64,000 nt of DNA from Streptococcus sp. LYSM12 (GTDB lineage Bacteria; Bacillota; Bacilli; Lactobacillales; Streptococcaceae). Below are positions 1 to 7,722 of the stretch, in pieces. Position 1 is the stretch's first letter. Each line of letters opens with the position of its first letter. The notes under the pieces are model-generated. The model saw nothing but the letters and a program-made list of their open reading frames with translations. It was not told where the DNA came from and made no database searches. Location: the NCBI RefSeq assembly GCF_004569635.1, contig NZ_SPOZ01000004.1, positions 59,962-123,961 on the forward strand, in the 5' to 3' direction. Position numbers and translations under genes: made by a program.

Positions 1-756
1 TATATTCCTTTTCAACTTGTCGCTTAGCCTGGTATATTTTATTTTCAAGTATTTTGGCATCATCACCAAATAAGCTGAGTCGCTGAATTGCCGTTGAAGA
101 TAAAAAACCATGTTGTCCCATTTGGAATGCTTCAGAATCCGAAAGCGTAGATAGTGGAATCTCGTTCTGGTATCGATTAGTATCGTTATCTCTTTTATCA
201 TTCTTACTTAGATTATTCTTACTTGGTTCGATATTCCCGACTTCTTGATTTCGGTTTTGACGAGTTCTTGAAGTCGGAATTTCAGAGTTCTTGAAGTCGG
301 AATTTCAGAGTTCTTGAAGTCGGAATTTCCGACTTCATAGAGTTCCCAAGGGTTTGGAGCATCTTCAAAAGCTATTTCTAATAGAAATGGATCAGATACA
401 ACATTCTTTGGGTATAGTCTATTAGGTTGCTTCATTCCTTGTCGTTCTTCATCAAGCAAGTTGTATCTAATCAGCTCTTTCTTCAACTTGATGATTTTAT
501 CTTTTCCATAACCAGTGTCTTGACTTAGTTCATTATTCGGATAGATGACATAGACGTCACCATGTTCATCTACAAAATTACCTGTGTCTTTAGCTGTCTG
601 AAGTGATAATTTCAAGCGGTCATTGATTAACATATAGAGAAATTTTGCTTCAGCACATAATTTTTGATAATAGGTTGTCCCAACTAAAACTTTAGGCAAC
701 TGGTAGTGGATCTCTGTAGCTTGAACTTGAATTAAACTCTTTCTGCCGTAAGCCAT
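1..756 (-). pseudogene. RepA-like replication initiator, frameshifted and cut by the window edge
   Basis: The intact first part codes 182 residues resembling the N-terminal winged-helix domain of replication initiator protein A found on Gram-positive plasmids and ICEs (residues about 15-125; motif QLPKVL near the start, then a helix-turn-helix-like stretch SQDTGYGKDKIIKLKKELI). The frame then enters three tandem copies of a 23-bp repeat and ends at position 208. A second frame takes over in the same repeats and stays open to base 1 (…NRNQEVGNIEPSKNN…, …DSEAFQMGQHGF…). With two repeat copies instead of three the two frames join exactly. It is the last gene of a leftward operon with three small genes. 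Family assignment is by recognition; the frameshift is seen directly. It may be a true break, a switchable frame, or an assembly error in the repeat. Confidence 0.7.
261..329. repeat. 23-bp tandem repeat, three copies, inside the RepA-like gene
   Basis: The unit, with core GAGTTCTTGAAGTCGGAATT, occurs at 261-283, 284-306 and 307-329, followed by a partial fourth copy. Only the first base pair of one unit differs. As 23 is not a multiple of three, each copy gained or lost changes the downstream reading frame. Confidence 0.95.
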
Positions 757-759
757 ATC

Positions 760-921
760 TTAGTACCCCACCTGAAATGAATTTAGATTACACGCTAGCT
801 GATTTTGTGGTGTAAAAGTAATTATCTGTTGTCTTTCTAGCAATGTGATTACTGCATCAGCTTCATATTTGGTCAATTGTCTTATAAACATGATTTCTTG
901 AATCAATTCTTGTCTTGTCAT
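760..921 (-). CDS. Small hypothetical protein of the integrated element (53 aa)
   Basis: A 53-residue frame starts MTRQELIQEIMFIRQLTKYE and ends NSFQVGY. It is preceded by a strong ribosome binding site (AGGAAGGAA about 10 bases upstream), and its stop lies only three bases before the RepA-like start, so the two are probably translated together. The sequence is charged and helical with no membrane segment. I do not recognise a family; small proteins just upstream of RepA-like genes are common in streptococcal ICEs and may be accessory DNA-binding or regulatory factors, but that is inference. Confidence 0.65.
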   Translation of the reverse strand: MTRQELIQEIMFIRQLTKYEADAVITLLERQQIITFTPQNQLACNLNSFQVGY

Positions 922-942
922 TTGAGTAGTTCCTTCCTTTCT

Positions 943-1110
943 TTATTTCAATAAATTAAAGTAGCTAAAGAGCGCGTATAGTGATACTAGAGCATTCATC
1001 AAAAAGAAAAAGAGATACAGCAGATAAACCTTGTCCCTATGGTAAGCACTGATAAATATTGAACAAAAGATAATTGCAACACAAATATTTGCTGGAATTA
1101 AAACTGACAT
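943..1110 (-). CDS. Small two-helix membrane protein (55 aa)
   Basis: A 55-residue frame begins MSVLIPANIC and is preceded by GAGGAGGT, a near-perfect ribosome binding site. It holds two hydrophobic segments (about residues 4-22 and 29-52) separated by a short charged turn (AYHRDK), so it should be a membrane hairpin. It starts 11 bases after the stop of the 124-residue gene upstream and ends 21 bases before the 53-residue gene, consistent with one leftward operon. No family recognised. Confidence 0.65.
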   Translation of the reverse strand: MSVLIPANICVAIIFCSIFISAYHRDKVYLLYLFFFLMNALVSLYALFSYFNLLK

Positions 1111-1121
1111 ACTTTACCTCC

Positions 1122-1496
1122 TCATACATAATTCATCAGTCCTGGATTAAACTCCAAAGTCAGCCACATAGCCTCCTCCTGTGTCAACTGATAGACATGT
1201 CCCCAAGTGTGATCTCTGGAACGTTGGAGATAAGGATAGGTTCCATGTTTATTCTTTGGTCTTAGTCTATGGACAACACCATCTTTCTCAGCTTGCCATA
1301 GTAAGCTAGAGGGTTTGTAGTAATAACCATTTCCTAACCAAATTCTGTTTAGGTCATCATATGGAGATGCTTTCTCTTCTTTAGAAAAATTTTCAGAATC
1401 TGTAACAGTTTCTACTTCCTTATCTCCATCAAGATCTATCACTTCAAAGATTTCTAAGGTATCAATATCCATGATAATTTCAATGTTGTTTGACAT
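1122..1496 (-). CDS. Hypothetical protein of the integrated element (124 aa)
   Basis: A 124-residue soluble protein with an acidic N-terminal half (DIDTLEIFEVIDLDGDKE) and a C-terminal half rich in aromatic and basic residues (GNGYYYKPSSLLWQAEKDG, DHTWGHVYQLTQEEAMWL). A binding site GGAGG lies about 9 bases before the ATG. It is the first gene of the leftward operon that ends in the RepA-like gene. I recognise no family or catalytic motif. Its position next to a RepA-like gene points to an ICE or plasmid-derived module. Confidence 0.65.
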   Translation of the reverse strand: MSNNIEIIMDIDTLEIFEVIDLDGDKEVETVTDSENFSKEEKASPYDDLNRIWLGNGYYYKPSSLLWQAEKDGVVHRLRPKNKHGTYPYLQRSRDHTWGHVYQLTQEEAMWLTLEFNPGLMNYV

Positions 1497-1529
1497 TTAT
1501 TCTGTATCCTCCAAATAATTTTAGGTGAC

Positions 1530-1557
1530 GAAAAAGAGAACGATTTCTCGTTCTCTT
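1530..1557 (-). terminator. Hairpin terminator between tadA and the element operon
   Basis: A perfect 10-bp stem (AAGAGAACGA / TCGTTCTCTT, loop TTTC) is followed on the minus strand by a T-run. It lies downstream of tadA and 34 bases before the 124-residue gene. If the element operon starts upstream of it, it could act as an attenuator. Confidence 0.7.
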
Positions 1558-1797
1558 AAGCTATAAAGTATTTAATTTTACATTTCCCAAAATTCTAGAC
1601 ACTTACCATCCGAATGCCACACGTAGCCATGAAAAAGAAGCGCAGAAGCGCTTTCTGATTACAGGCACTTTTATGATTGCCAATCATTTTACGTTTGACC
1701 ATTATCACTCACTCGTTTTCAAGGGGATGATATTACAAACAAAACCCTTTGATACAAACACCTTATCTGAACGTACAGACTTTCCTCATGTCTTATC

Positions 1798-2325
1798 CTA
1801 TTTTGGTGCGTCTGCATTGAGCTGCTGTTCCTGTTTGAAAGCTTTCTTTTTCTCGCGTCCTTGACGGAAAAAGGTCTGCATAATCGTAGCACATTCATCT
1901 TCCAAGATTCCTGTTTCAACTACGACACGATGATTGAGCCGCTCGTCCTCTAAGATATTATAGAGGCTCCCTGCAGCACCAAACTTTTGATTTGGCGCAC
2001 CGTAGACGACCTGTGGAATCCGCGCTAGACCGATTGCGCCGCTACACATGACACAAGGCTCAATGGTCACAAACAAGGTCGTATCAAGTAAGCGCCAGTT
2101 TGCTTCTCGCTGATTGGCCTCTTGAATGGCCATGACTTCTGCATGTAAAATCGCCTGATTGCACTCTTCCCGCGCATTGTGCCCGCGTCCGATAATCCTA
2201 CCGTCTTTCACGATGACACACCCGATCGGAATTTCATCTTTTTCCAACGAACGCTCCGCCTCTTTCAAGGCCTCCCGCATAAAATATTCTTTTTCTTCCT
2301 GGCTGTAGCTATTTTTTGTTTCCAT
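1798..2325 (-). CDS. tadA: tRNA-specific adenosine deaminase TadA
   Basis: This zinc enzyme deaminates A34 of tRNA-Arg(ACG) to inosine, letting one tRNA read CGU, CGC and CGA. The zinc and catalytic motifs are plain: HAEVMAI (His ligand and catalytic Glu) and PCVMC (two Cys ligands). From METKNSYS the protein has 175 residues, normal for the family, with a short charged tail. A longer frame reaches 2361, but the METK start is preferred because a consensus extended -10 box ends seven bases before this ATG. No ribosome binding site is visible, so the mRNA may be leaderless. Confidence 0.92.
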   Translation of the reverse strand: METKNSYSQEEKEYFMREALKEAERSLEKDEIPIGCVIVKDGRIIGRGHNAREECNQAILHAEVMAIQEANQREANWRLLDTTLFVTIEPCVMCSGAIGLARIPQVVYGAPNQKFGAAGSLYNILEDERLNHRVVVETGILEDECATIMQTFFRQGREKKKAFKQEQQLNADAPK

Positions 2326-2332
2326 GTCAAGT

Positions 2333-2361
2333 ATTATAGCAAAAAAAGTAAAGAGCTCCAA
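2333..2361 (-). promoter_or_regulatory. Promoter of tadA, apparently giving a leaderless mRNA
   Basis: TTGGAG and TGCTATAAT (extended -10) are separated by 17 bases. The -10 hexamer is followed by ACTTGAC and then the ATG, so transcription should begin at or within a base or two of the start codon. Confidence 0.6.
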
Positions 2362-3096
2362 CTAGTGGTGAATCCGAGACAAAAATTGTTTGGTTCTTTC
2401 TTCCTTGGGAGAATCAAAGATTTCTTGAGGACTTCCTTGCTCAATAATCTGACCATTTTCCATGAATACTACTCTATCTGCCACCTCACGAGCAAAGCTC
2501 AGTTCATGAGTCACTACAACCATGGTCATGCCCTCTTTTGCCAACTCAACCATGACCTGCAAAACACCACCAATCAACTCTGGATCAAGGGCTGATGTCG
2601 GCTCATCAAAGTAGATGACAGCCGGGTTGCTGGCAAACGCGCGCGCAATCCCTACCCGTTGCTGCTGCCCGCCTGACAATTCACTCGGATAAGCATGGTA
2701 TTTCTCTGCAAGTCCCACCTTATCCAGTGCTTTCTGTCCAATCGTATCTGCCTCTGCCTTGCTATATCCTTGCGCCATAATCAGACCCTCAGTCACATTT
2801 TCCAAAGCTGTTTTATTAGCAAAGAGATTATAATTTTGAAAGACAAATCCTGTACATTTACGAATCTCCGCGATTTCTTTCTGGCGAATCTGCGCCAAAT
2901 CATAGCTTGTATCTCCAAATACAAACCGACCGCTATCTGCCCGCTCTAAAAAATTCATACAGCGTAGCAAGGTCGTCTTTCCTGACCCTGATGGACCCAA
3001 AATGACGGTCACCGTCCCTTGCTCCACTTGCAAGTCCACGTCCCGCAAGACCTTGGTCATGCCAAAGGACATGTTTATCTTCTGTACTTCTATCAT
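2362..3096 (-). CDS. Amino-acid ABC transporter ATPase (probably cystine)
   Basis: This cytoplasmic ATPase powers the importer encoded with it. In order it shows Walker [10 protein letters not shown] (about residues 33-41), Q-loop VFQNYNLF, signature LSGGQQQR, Walker B VIYFDEP and the H-loop VVTHE. The 244-residue length is typical of polar amino-acid uptake ATPases (GlnQ/TcyN type). It is the last gene of a leftward set: lyase, binding protein, permease, ATPase. The neighbouring cystathionine lyase/synthase suggests cystine or another sulfur amino acid as substrate; that is inference. Its stop is adjacent to the tadA promoter. Confidence 0.9.
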   Translation of the reverse strand: MIEVQKINMSFGMTKVLRDVDLQVEQGTVTVILGPSGSGKTTLLRCMNFLERADSGRFVFGDTSYDLAQIRQKEIAEIRKCTGFVFQNYNLFANKTALENVTEGLIMAQGYSKAEADTIGQKALDKVGLAEKYHAYPSELSGGQQQRVGIARAFASNPAVIYFDEPTSALDPELIGGVLQVMVELAKEGMTMVVVTHELSFAREVADRVVFMENGQIIEQGSPQEIFDSPKEERTKQFLSRIHH

Positions 3097-3107
3097 CTTA
3101 CTCCCTT

Positions 3108-3767
3108 TTAATAGACTTTCAATTTCTTTTCACCGTAGGCTTGTACTTTCGTCAAGACTGTTGAAAACAATAAGTAAATCAAACCAACCTCACAATACAA
3201 GGCAAAGGGCTCATAGGTTCTTGCCGCAATCTGCTGAGTTGCCATAAACATCTCTAAAACCGTGATATTAGCTGCTAAGGATGTATCTTTCACCAGACTG
3301 ATTAAAGAATTAGATAGTGGAGGAAAGGCTACTCGAAAAGCTTGAGGTAGTACAATACGATGCATGGTTTGCCAGAAAGTCATCCCTACACAATAGCCTG
3401 CTTCTAACTGCCCTTTAGGAACGGATTCAATCGAGGCCCGAATCGTTTCAGCTGCATATGCTCCTGTATTGATGGAAAAAACAAAAACAGCGGACGGAAA
3501 GGCATCTAGTACCAATCCCAAGCTCGGTAAACCGTAGAAAATCACATAGAGTTGCACCAACAGAGGTGTGCCTCGAATGAGCCAAATATAAAATCTAGCG
3601 AGCTGTTTTAACACTGGAATATTGGCAATCTGCACGAGGGCTGTAAAGACTGCTATGAGTAGGCCAAACACGAAAGAGAGGACTGTTAGTGGAATCGTCA
3701 CTAACAATCCTGGTATCAGTATCTGGCTGAATGAATCAAGAATAATCTGCCATAATCTATCTGTCAT
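3108..3767 (-). CDS. Amino-acid ABC transporter permease (probably cystine)
   Basis: A 219-residue integral membrane permease of the HisM/GlnP type. It has about five hydrophobic segments, and the EAA-type cytoplasmic loop that contacts the ATPase is visible (residues about 115-145, [19 protein letters not shown] then EAGYCVGMT). It lies 11 bases upstream of the ATPase gene and 8 bases downstream of the binding protein, so the three are one transcription unit. Only one permease gene is present, so it probably works as a homodimer. Confidence 0.9.
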   Translation of the reverse strand: MTDRLWQIILDSFSQILIPGLLVTIPLTVLSFVFGLLIAVFTALVQIANIPVLKQLARFYIWLIRGTPLLVQLYVIFYGLPSLGLVLDAFPSAVFVFSINTGAYAAETIRASIESVPKGQLEAGYCVGMTFWQTMHRIVLPQAFRVAFPPLSNSLISLVKDTSLAANITVLEMFMATQQIAARTYEPFALYCEVGLIYLLFSTVLTKVQAYGEKKLKVY

Positions 3768-3775
3768 AATGATCC

Positions 3776-4582
3776 CTATTTTTTCATCTGTGACACATCA
3801 TCGCCGAAGTATTTCTTAGATAATTCTGTCAATACGCCTTCATCTGCCAATTCTTTCAAAGCCCGATCAATAGCCTTGACCAAATCATCGTTACCTTTAA
3901 CAACCGGTAGAGCTGTTGCCTGCACATCATCTGACAAGGCTACTACTTTAACTGGTGCCTCTGGGTGTTGCTTGATATAGTCAAGATAGGCTACATTATC
4001 ATTGATAGTTACATCCACACGCTTCGAAGCTAGCAATTCAATTGCTTGTTGGAAACCATCTACACCAACAATTTCTGCACCCTTGCTTTTAGCAACTTCA
4101 GCCCAATTACTCGTCAAGCTGTTGGCTGATTTTTTCCCTCTAATATCAGCAAAAGAGGTAATAGTCTTTTCGTCTTTCTGCGTAATCAAGGCGCCATAAA
4201 TATAGGTATACGGGGTTGAAAAATCGTATTTTTCCCTGCGTTCATCGGTCACACCGACTTGGTTAGCAATGACGTCAAAACGTCCCGCATCAAGCCCTGC
4301 GATAATCGAGTCCCACTCCGTTTCGATAAATTCCGCTTTCACTCCGAGCTTTTCAGCTACTTTTTCAGCTACTTCAACATCGTACCCTACCAACTTTCCA
4401 CTCTCATCATGATAGGTGTAGGGTACATAGGTCCCCTCAGTTCCAACTTTCAAGACCCCCTTTTCCTTGATTTGTTCAAGTAAAGAGCCTGCTGTCTCTG
4501 CTTGTTTTTGTGAAGTAGAGCTACATGCAACAAGCACCACACTTGCGACAAGTCCTACTATCCAGACTACTAATTTTTTCAT
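3776..4582 (-). CDS. Amino-acid ABC transporter substrate-binding lipoprotein
   Basis: A 268-residue extracytoplasmic binding protein (SBP_bac_3 family). The N-terminus is a lipoprotein signal, MKKLVVWIVG…LVACSS, with lipobox LVAC, so it should be anchored outside the membrane. The fold signatures are VLKVGTEGTYVPYTYHDE near residue 45, GYDVEVAEKVAEKLG, and WDSIIAGLDAGRFDVIANQVGVT. Together with the adjacent permease and ATPase it makes a complete importer. Gene context suggests cystine or a related sulfur amino acid. Confidence 0.9.
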   Translation of the reverse strand: MKKLVVWIVGLVASVVLVACSSTSQKQAETAGSLLEQIKEKGVLKVGTEGTYVPYTYHDESGKLVGYDVEVAEKVAEKLGVKAEFIETEWDSIIAGLDAGRFDVIANQVGVTDERREKYDFSTPYTYIYGALITQKDEKTITSFADIRGKKSANSLTSNWAEVAKSKGAEIVGVDGFQQAIELLASKRVDVTINDNVAYLDYIKQHPEAPVKVVALSDDVQATALPVVKGNDDLVKAIDRALKELADEGVLTELSKKYFGDDVSQMKK

Positions 4583-4594
4583 TCAATTTCTCCC

Positions 4595-5734
4595 TTACTT
4601 TCTAGCTTGATGAAAGGCATTTTCTAAATCATCAATCAAATCCTTACCTGCTTCAATACCTACTGCCAATCGTAATAAGTTATCTCGGATACCAATCTGG
4701 TCTTGTAAGTCTTTATTGTAAGACTCATGGATCATGGTTGCCGGATGGCAAATCAACGATTCAACGCCACCTAAACTGACCGCAAAACCAAAGAGTTTCA
4801 AGGATTGGATAAAGGATTGCAAATCATACACTTCCTTATCTAATAAGAAAGATAAGACACCACCATGTCCTCTTGCCTGACGCTCCTGAATTGCGTGACC
4901 AGGATGATCTAAAAGTCCTGTATAAAATACTTGGACGCCCTCTTTTTGATTCAGATATTCTGCCACCAGCTGGGTATTTTCTTGATGCTTATCTAAACGC
5001 AAAGGCAAGGTCTTCATTCCTCGCGATAAAAGAAAGGCATCAAAGGGACTCAGGATAGCTCCGAGCAATTTGTGCGTTGCTTTCAGCTTAGGATAAAGAT
5101 CCTCCCGGTTGGTCACTACTAAACCTGCCAAAATATCCGAATGCCCAGCATAATACTTGGTCGCTGAATAGACAACAATATCTGCTCCAAAATCCAACGG
5201 TCGTTGCAAATAGGAGGTCATAAAGGTATTATCCACAATCACCAGCAAGCCTTGTGCTTTAGCACGACCAATCACAGCTTCCAAGTCTGTGACATGAAGA
5301 AGCGGGTTGGTGGGAGTTTCTAAAAAAATCGCCTTAACCCTCGGATCAAGCTGAGAAAAGTCATAGTGATTAAAATCAGGCACCAGTTCATAGGACAGGT
5401 TTCGACTTTCAAAGAGTTCATTAACAAATTGCCACGTTCCACCATAGACATTATCTGATAGGAGAATACGGTCGCCACTGTTTAATAATTCAAAGACAAT
5501 AGCTGTCGCAGCCATCCCAGTTGCGGTTGCCAAAGCATAGCGAGCACCTTCCAAACCAGCTACCTGTTGTTCTAAACTAGCCCGAGTGGGATTAGCACTT
5601 CTACTATAGACAAAATCACCAAACTGATTGATATTTGGTTGTAAAAAGGTGGATGAAAGATACACCGGATAGGTCACTGCACCTTTTCCTGTGTCATCAA
5701 CTTGACCATGAATTGCCTTTGTACTATATTCCAT
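4595..5734 (-). CDS. Cystathionine beta-lyase / gamma-synthase family enzyme
   Basis: A PLP-dependent trans-sulfuration enzyme of 379 residues. The pyridoxal lysine lies in SATKYYAGHSD (about residue 190); the cofactor-binding TGMAATA and ETPTNPLLHVTD are present, and SLGGVESL lies near the C-terminus. The family includes cystathionine beta-lyase (MetC), gamma-lyase (YrhB) and gamma-synthase (MetB), and the exact reaction cannot be fixed from sequence alone. It is the first gene of the operon with the importer, so it probably processes or supplies sulfur amino acids with it. A GGAGGG binding site precedes the ATG. Confidence 0.88.
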   Translation of the reverse strand: MEYSTKAIHGQVDDTGKGAVTYPVYLSSTFLQPNINQFGDFVYSRSANPTRASLEQQVAGLEGARYALATATGMAATAIVFELLNSGDRILLSDNVYGGTWQFVNELFESRNLSYELVPDFNHYDFSQLDPRVKAIFLETPTNPLLHVTDLEAVIGRAKAQGLLVIVDNTFMTSYLQRPLDFGADIVVYSATKYYAGHSDILAGLVVTNREDLYPKLKATHKLLGAILSPFDAFLLSRGMKTLPLRLDKHQENTQLVAEYLNQKEGVQVFYTGLLDHPGHAIQERQARGHGGVLSFLLDKEVYDLQSFIQSLKLFGFAVSLGGVESLICHPATMIHESYNKDLQDQIGIRDNLLRLAVGIEAGKDLIDDLENAFHQARK

Positions 5735-5761
5735 GATACCCTCCTATTACTGATGCTTTTT

Positions 5762-5791
5762 ATCATACCACGCTCCTTGCTTCTTGACCAA
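5762..5791 (-). promoter_or_regulatory. Promoter of the lyase-transporter operon
   Basis: TTGGTC and an extended -10 (TGGTATGAT) are spaced 18 bases apart, about 28 bases upstream of the start codon. Confidence 0.5.
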
Positions 5792-6742
5792 TACATATTT
5801 TCTATCACCGTGATTAGTAAAATTTATTCCCCAGCCTCTCCTCTTAAAAAGATAAACACCCGCACATGGAAGCAAGAGCCCATTTTTGACACGCTTCTTC
5901 TATCTTTTCCTAATTCATTCCCAGCAAAAAACTCTTCAAAATAGTCTGACTTCAGTATTTCCAAAAGTTTTAATGAATACTATCCTCAGAGTTCACCTCA
6001 ATACAGTGGTTGATTGCTTCAATGGCTATCGTGCCGTTGAAAGTTGAAACGAAGCGCTGTTCCTTTTTCAGACTAGAACCTCCTTGGGTACCTTTTTCTC
6101 ATACTGGTTCCCTTTTCACACTCCAAATCTGACCCAATCAAACCCTGTAGAAAAGAGCGCAACAGTCCGAGAATAGCGCGTTTCAGCCCTAAGCTAGAAT
6201 GCAGGAAATAAGGTAAAAACCGACCTCTTTCTTATGTCTTTTAAGTTCTTTCCCACTCCCAAAGCGGGTGAACGAAGTAATATAGTCCTTTCGTTTATAT
6301 TTTTACTACTTCGTTCACTCGTCTTGCTGTACTCCAGTACTACCTGCGACTCCTTGCCTCGTACTAAAAATAAACGAAAGGACTATCACTGAATTCAACA
6401 GAAAAAAGAGTCCTAACCGTAAGCAAACAAGGGCTGCAATGGCTACGACTCCCTTTAGGTAGAATACTTCCTACACAGTGATGTTTCCTCGTCCATTTGC
6501 CTATTTTATAATTGTTTCGAACTAGTAGAAAAGGATACATCCTTAAAACAAACACCGTCCGTGCTAAGCCAATGACACCCTAACCGATTGCTTAGATAAC
6601 TATCATGCCACTGATGAAACGTATGACAGAAGTATCTTTCATCTTCTCTCACCTTTTAAGCTTAAAAGAACATGTTATCCATCTTCCGGGTCTAGAACCA
6701 CAAAAGCGAGTCTTTAAAATCACGGCCTCGTCTCACTCCCTT
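5792..6742. other. About 950 bases without a convincing gene
   Basis: It holds one palindromic element (6281-6386), a stray piece of the same element at 6264-6280, and a 40-bp dispersed repeat at 6181-6220 whose reverse complement occurs at 22201-22240. No frame has a good start, binding site and coding character. Confidence 0.6.
6281..6386. repeat. RUP-like palindromic element, copy 1
   Basis: The termini are 17-bp perfect inverted repeats (ATAGTCCTTTCGTTTAT and its complement). The body carries TAGTACT-like ends, CTTGC and a central GTACTCCAGTAC. The left side is flanked by TA; the right side is altered (TC). Confidence 0.9.
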
Positions 6743-7711
6743 TTATTTGACATAACCTAATTGGATAGCAGGGAAATGTTCTAGTAAATACTCAAAGAAA
6801 GGGGTGAGCATCTCATCTGTCTGTTTGCCTTTATTTTTAAAATGTAGCTGTTGGATCTTTTTACTATCTTTTTTGATAACCGAAAGAAACGATGAACGCG
6901 AAGTAGTAATCAGACCATAGGCTTTACTTCTCAGCTCATAATGATAAATACGCTCCACCTCTGCTAAATCAACCAAATGGAAACCTCCCTGATAGGTAAA
7001 GAGATGATTTTTATAGATTGCAATCTTTAGTTCGTGATTGCTCCAATCTGCCTCATAGACTGCTCGCTCAATCATTCCAACCAACTCTGGATAGCTAGCG
7101 TACAGTTCTTGATAGGCACGTGTATTTGCCCTAAAATGTCTGATTGCAGAGTAAAGAAGAAAGAGACCAAGTCCTCCTGCTACAAGCATTGTCAAAACTG
7201 CATGAAACCTATCACCTTGCAATTTTGCAAGAGAAACATAGGAGCGAGAAAGAACATCCTGCTCTATCTCACTGCCTGCAAAAAAGCTGACGATATAAGA
7301 CTGATAATCTTGAATTTCAGACTCTGTATCAGTTCCCAACTGATAAGCATAGACTGCTAAAGGCTTGGGAGTTTGTGATAAATTCTCACCTTGTGCAATC
7401 ATCTCGTTTACCAGTGGATCATTCTTCTTAGCTTCTAAGCCCAATAAATTTCCCGACTCATCGCTAATCAGATAAAGCTGATTCCCATTTTCCAACTCAC
7501 CAATCGCCTCTGGGACAAACATAGACACGTTTATCGTGGTCTCCCCATGACTAGAATTAGGTTCATAAACCAGATTCTTACGCTGGAGTGAAGCAAGGTC
7601 TGTCTGAAAATAACTGAAAAAGCCATAGCCAACTGCAAAGGAGAGAACCAACAAACCTATCAGAAACATTCCCCAGAAGCCTTTGAATGTTTGTTCTTTC
7701 ATTTCAAGCAC
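6743..7711 (-). CDS. Membrane protein with a C-terminal YKNH-type domain
   Basis: A 322-residue protein with a membrane segment near the N-terminus (about 13-33) and a second near 170-188, flanking an extracytoplasmic region, then a soluble C-terminal domain. That domain (about 205-322, with ELKIAIYKNHLF and LVDLAEVERIYHYE) is clearly related to the one in the gene at 17697-18311. The start is a GTG preceded by GAGAGG; an ATG three codons on is possible. It begins 11 bases after the leuS stop and is probably cotranscribed with it. Function unknown. Confidence 0.75.
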   Translation of the reverse strand: MLEMKEQTFKGFWGMFLIGLLVLSFAVGYGFFSYFQTDLASLQRKNLVYEPNSSHGETTINVSMFVPEAIGELENGNQLYLISDESGNLLGLEAKKNDPLVNEMIAQGENLSQTPKPLAVYAYQLGTDTESEIQDYQSYIVSFFAGSEIEQDVLSRSYVSLAKLQGDRFHAVLTMLVAGGLGLFLLYSAIRHFRANTRAYQELYASYPELVGMIERAVYEADWSNHELKIAIYKNHLFTYQGGFHLVDLAEVERIYHYELRSKAYGLITTSRSSFLSVIKKDSKKIQQLHFKNKGKQTDEMLTPFFEYLLEHFPAIQLGYVK

Positions 7712-7722
7712 CTATATCCTCT

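Noticed and set aside
1620..1797. Possible attachment site of the left element next to tadA
   Set aside because: I searched for a direct repeat or known ICE core and found none; the other end of the element is outside the window.
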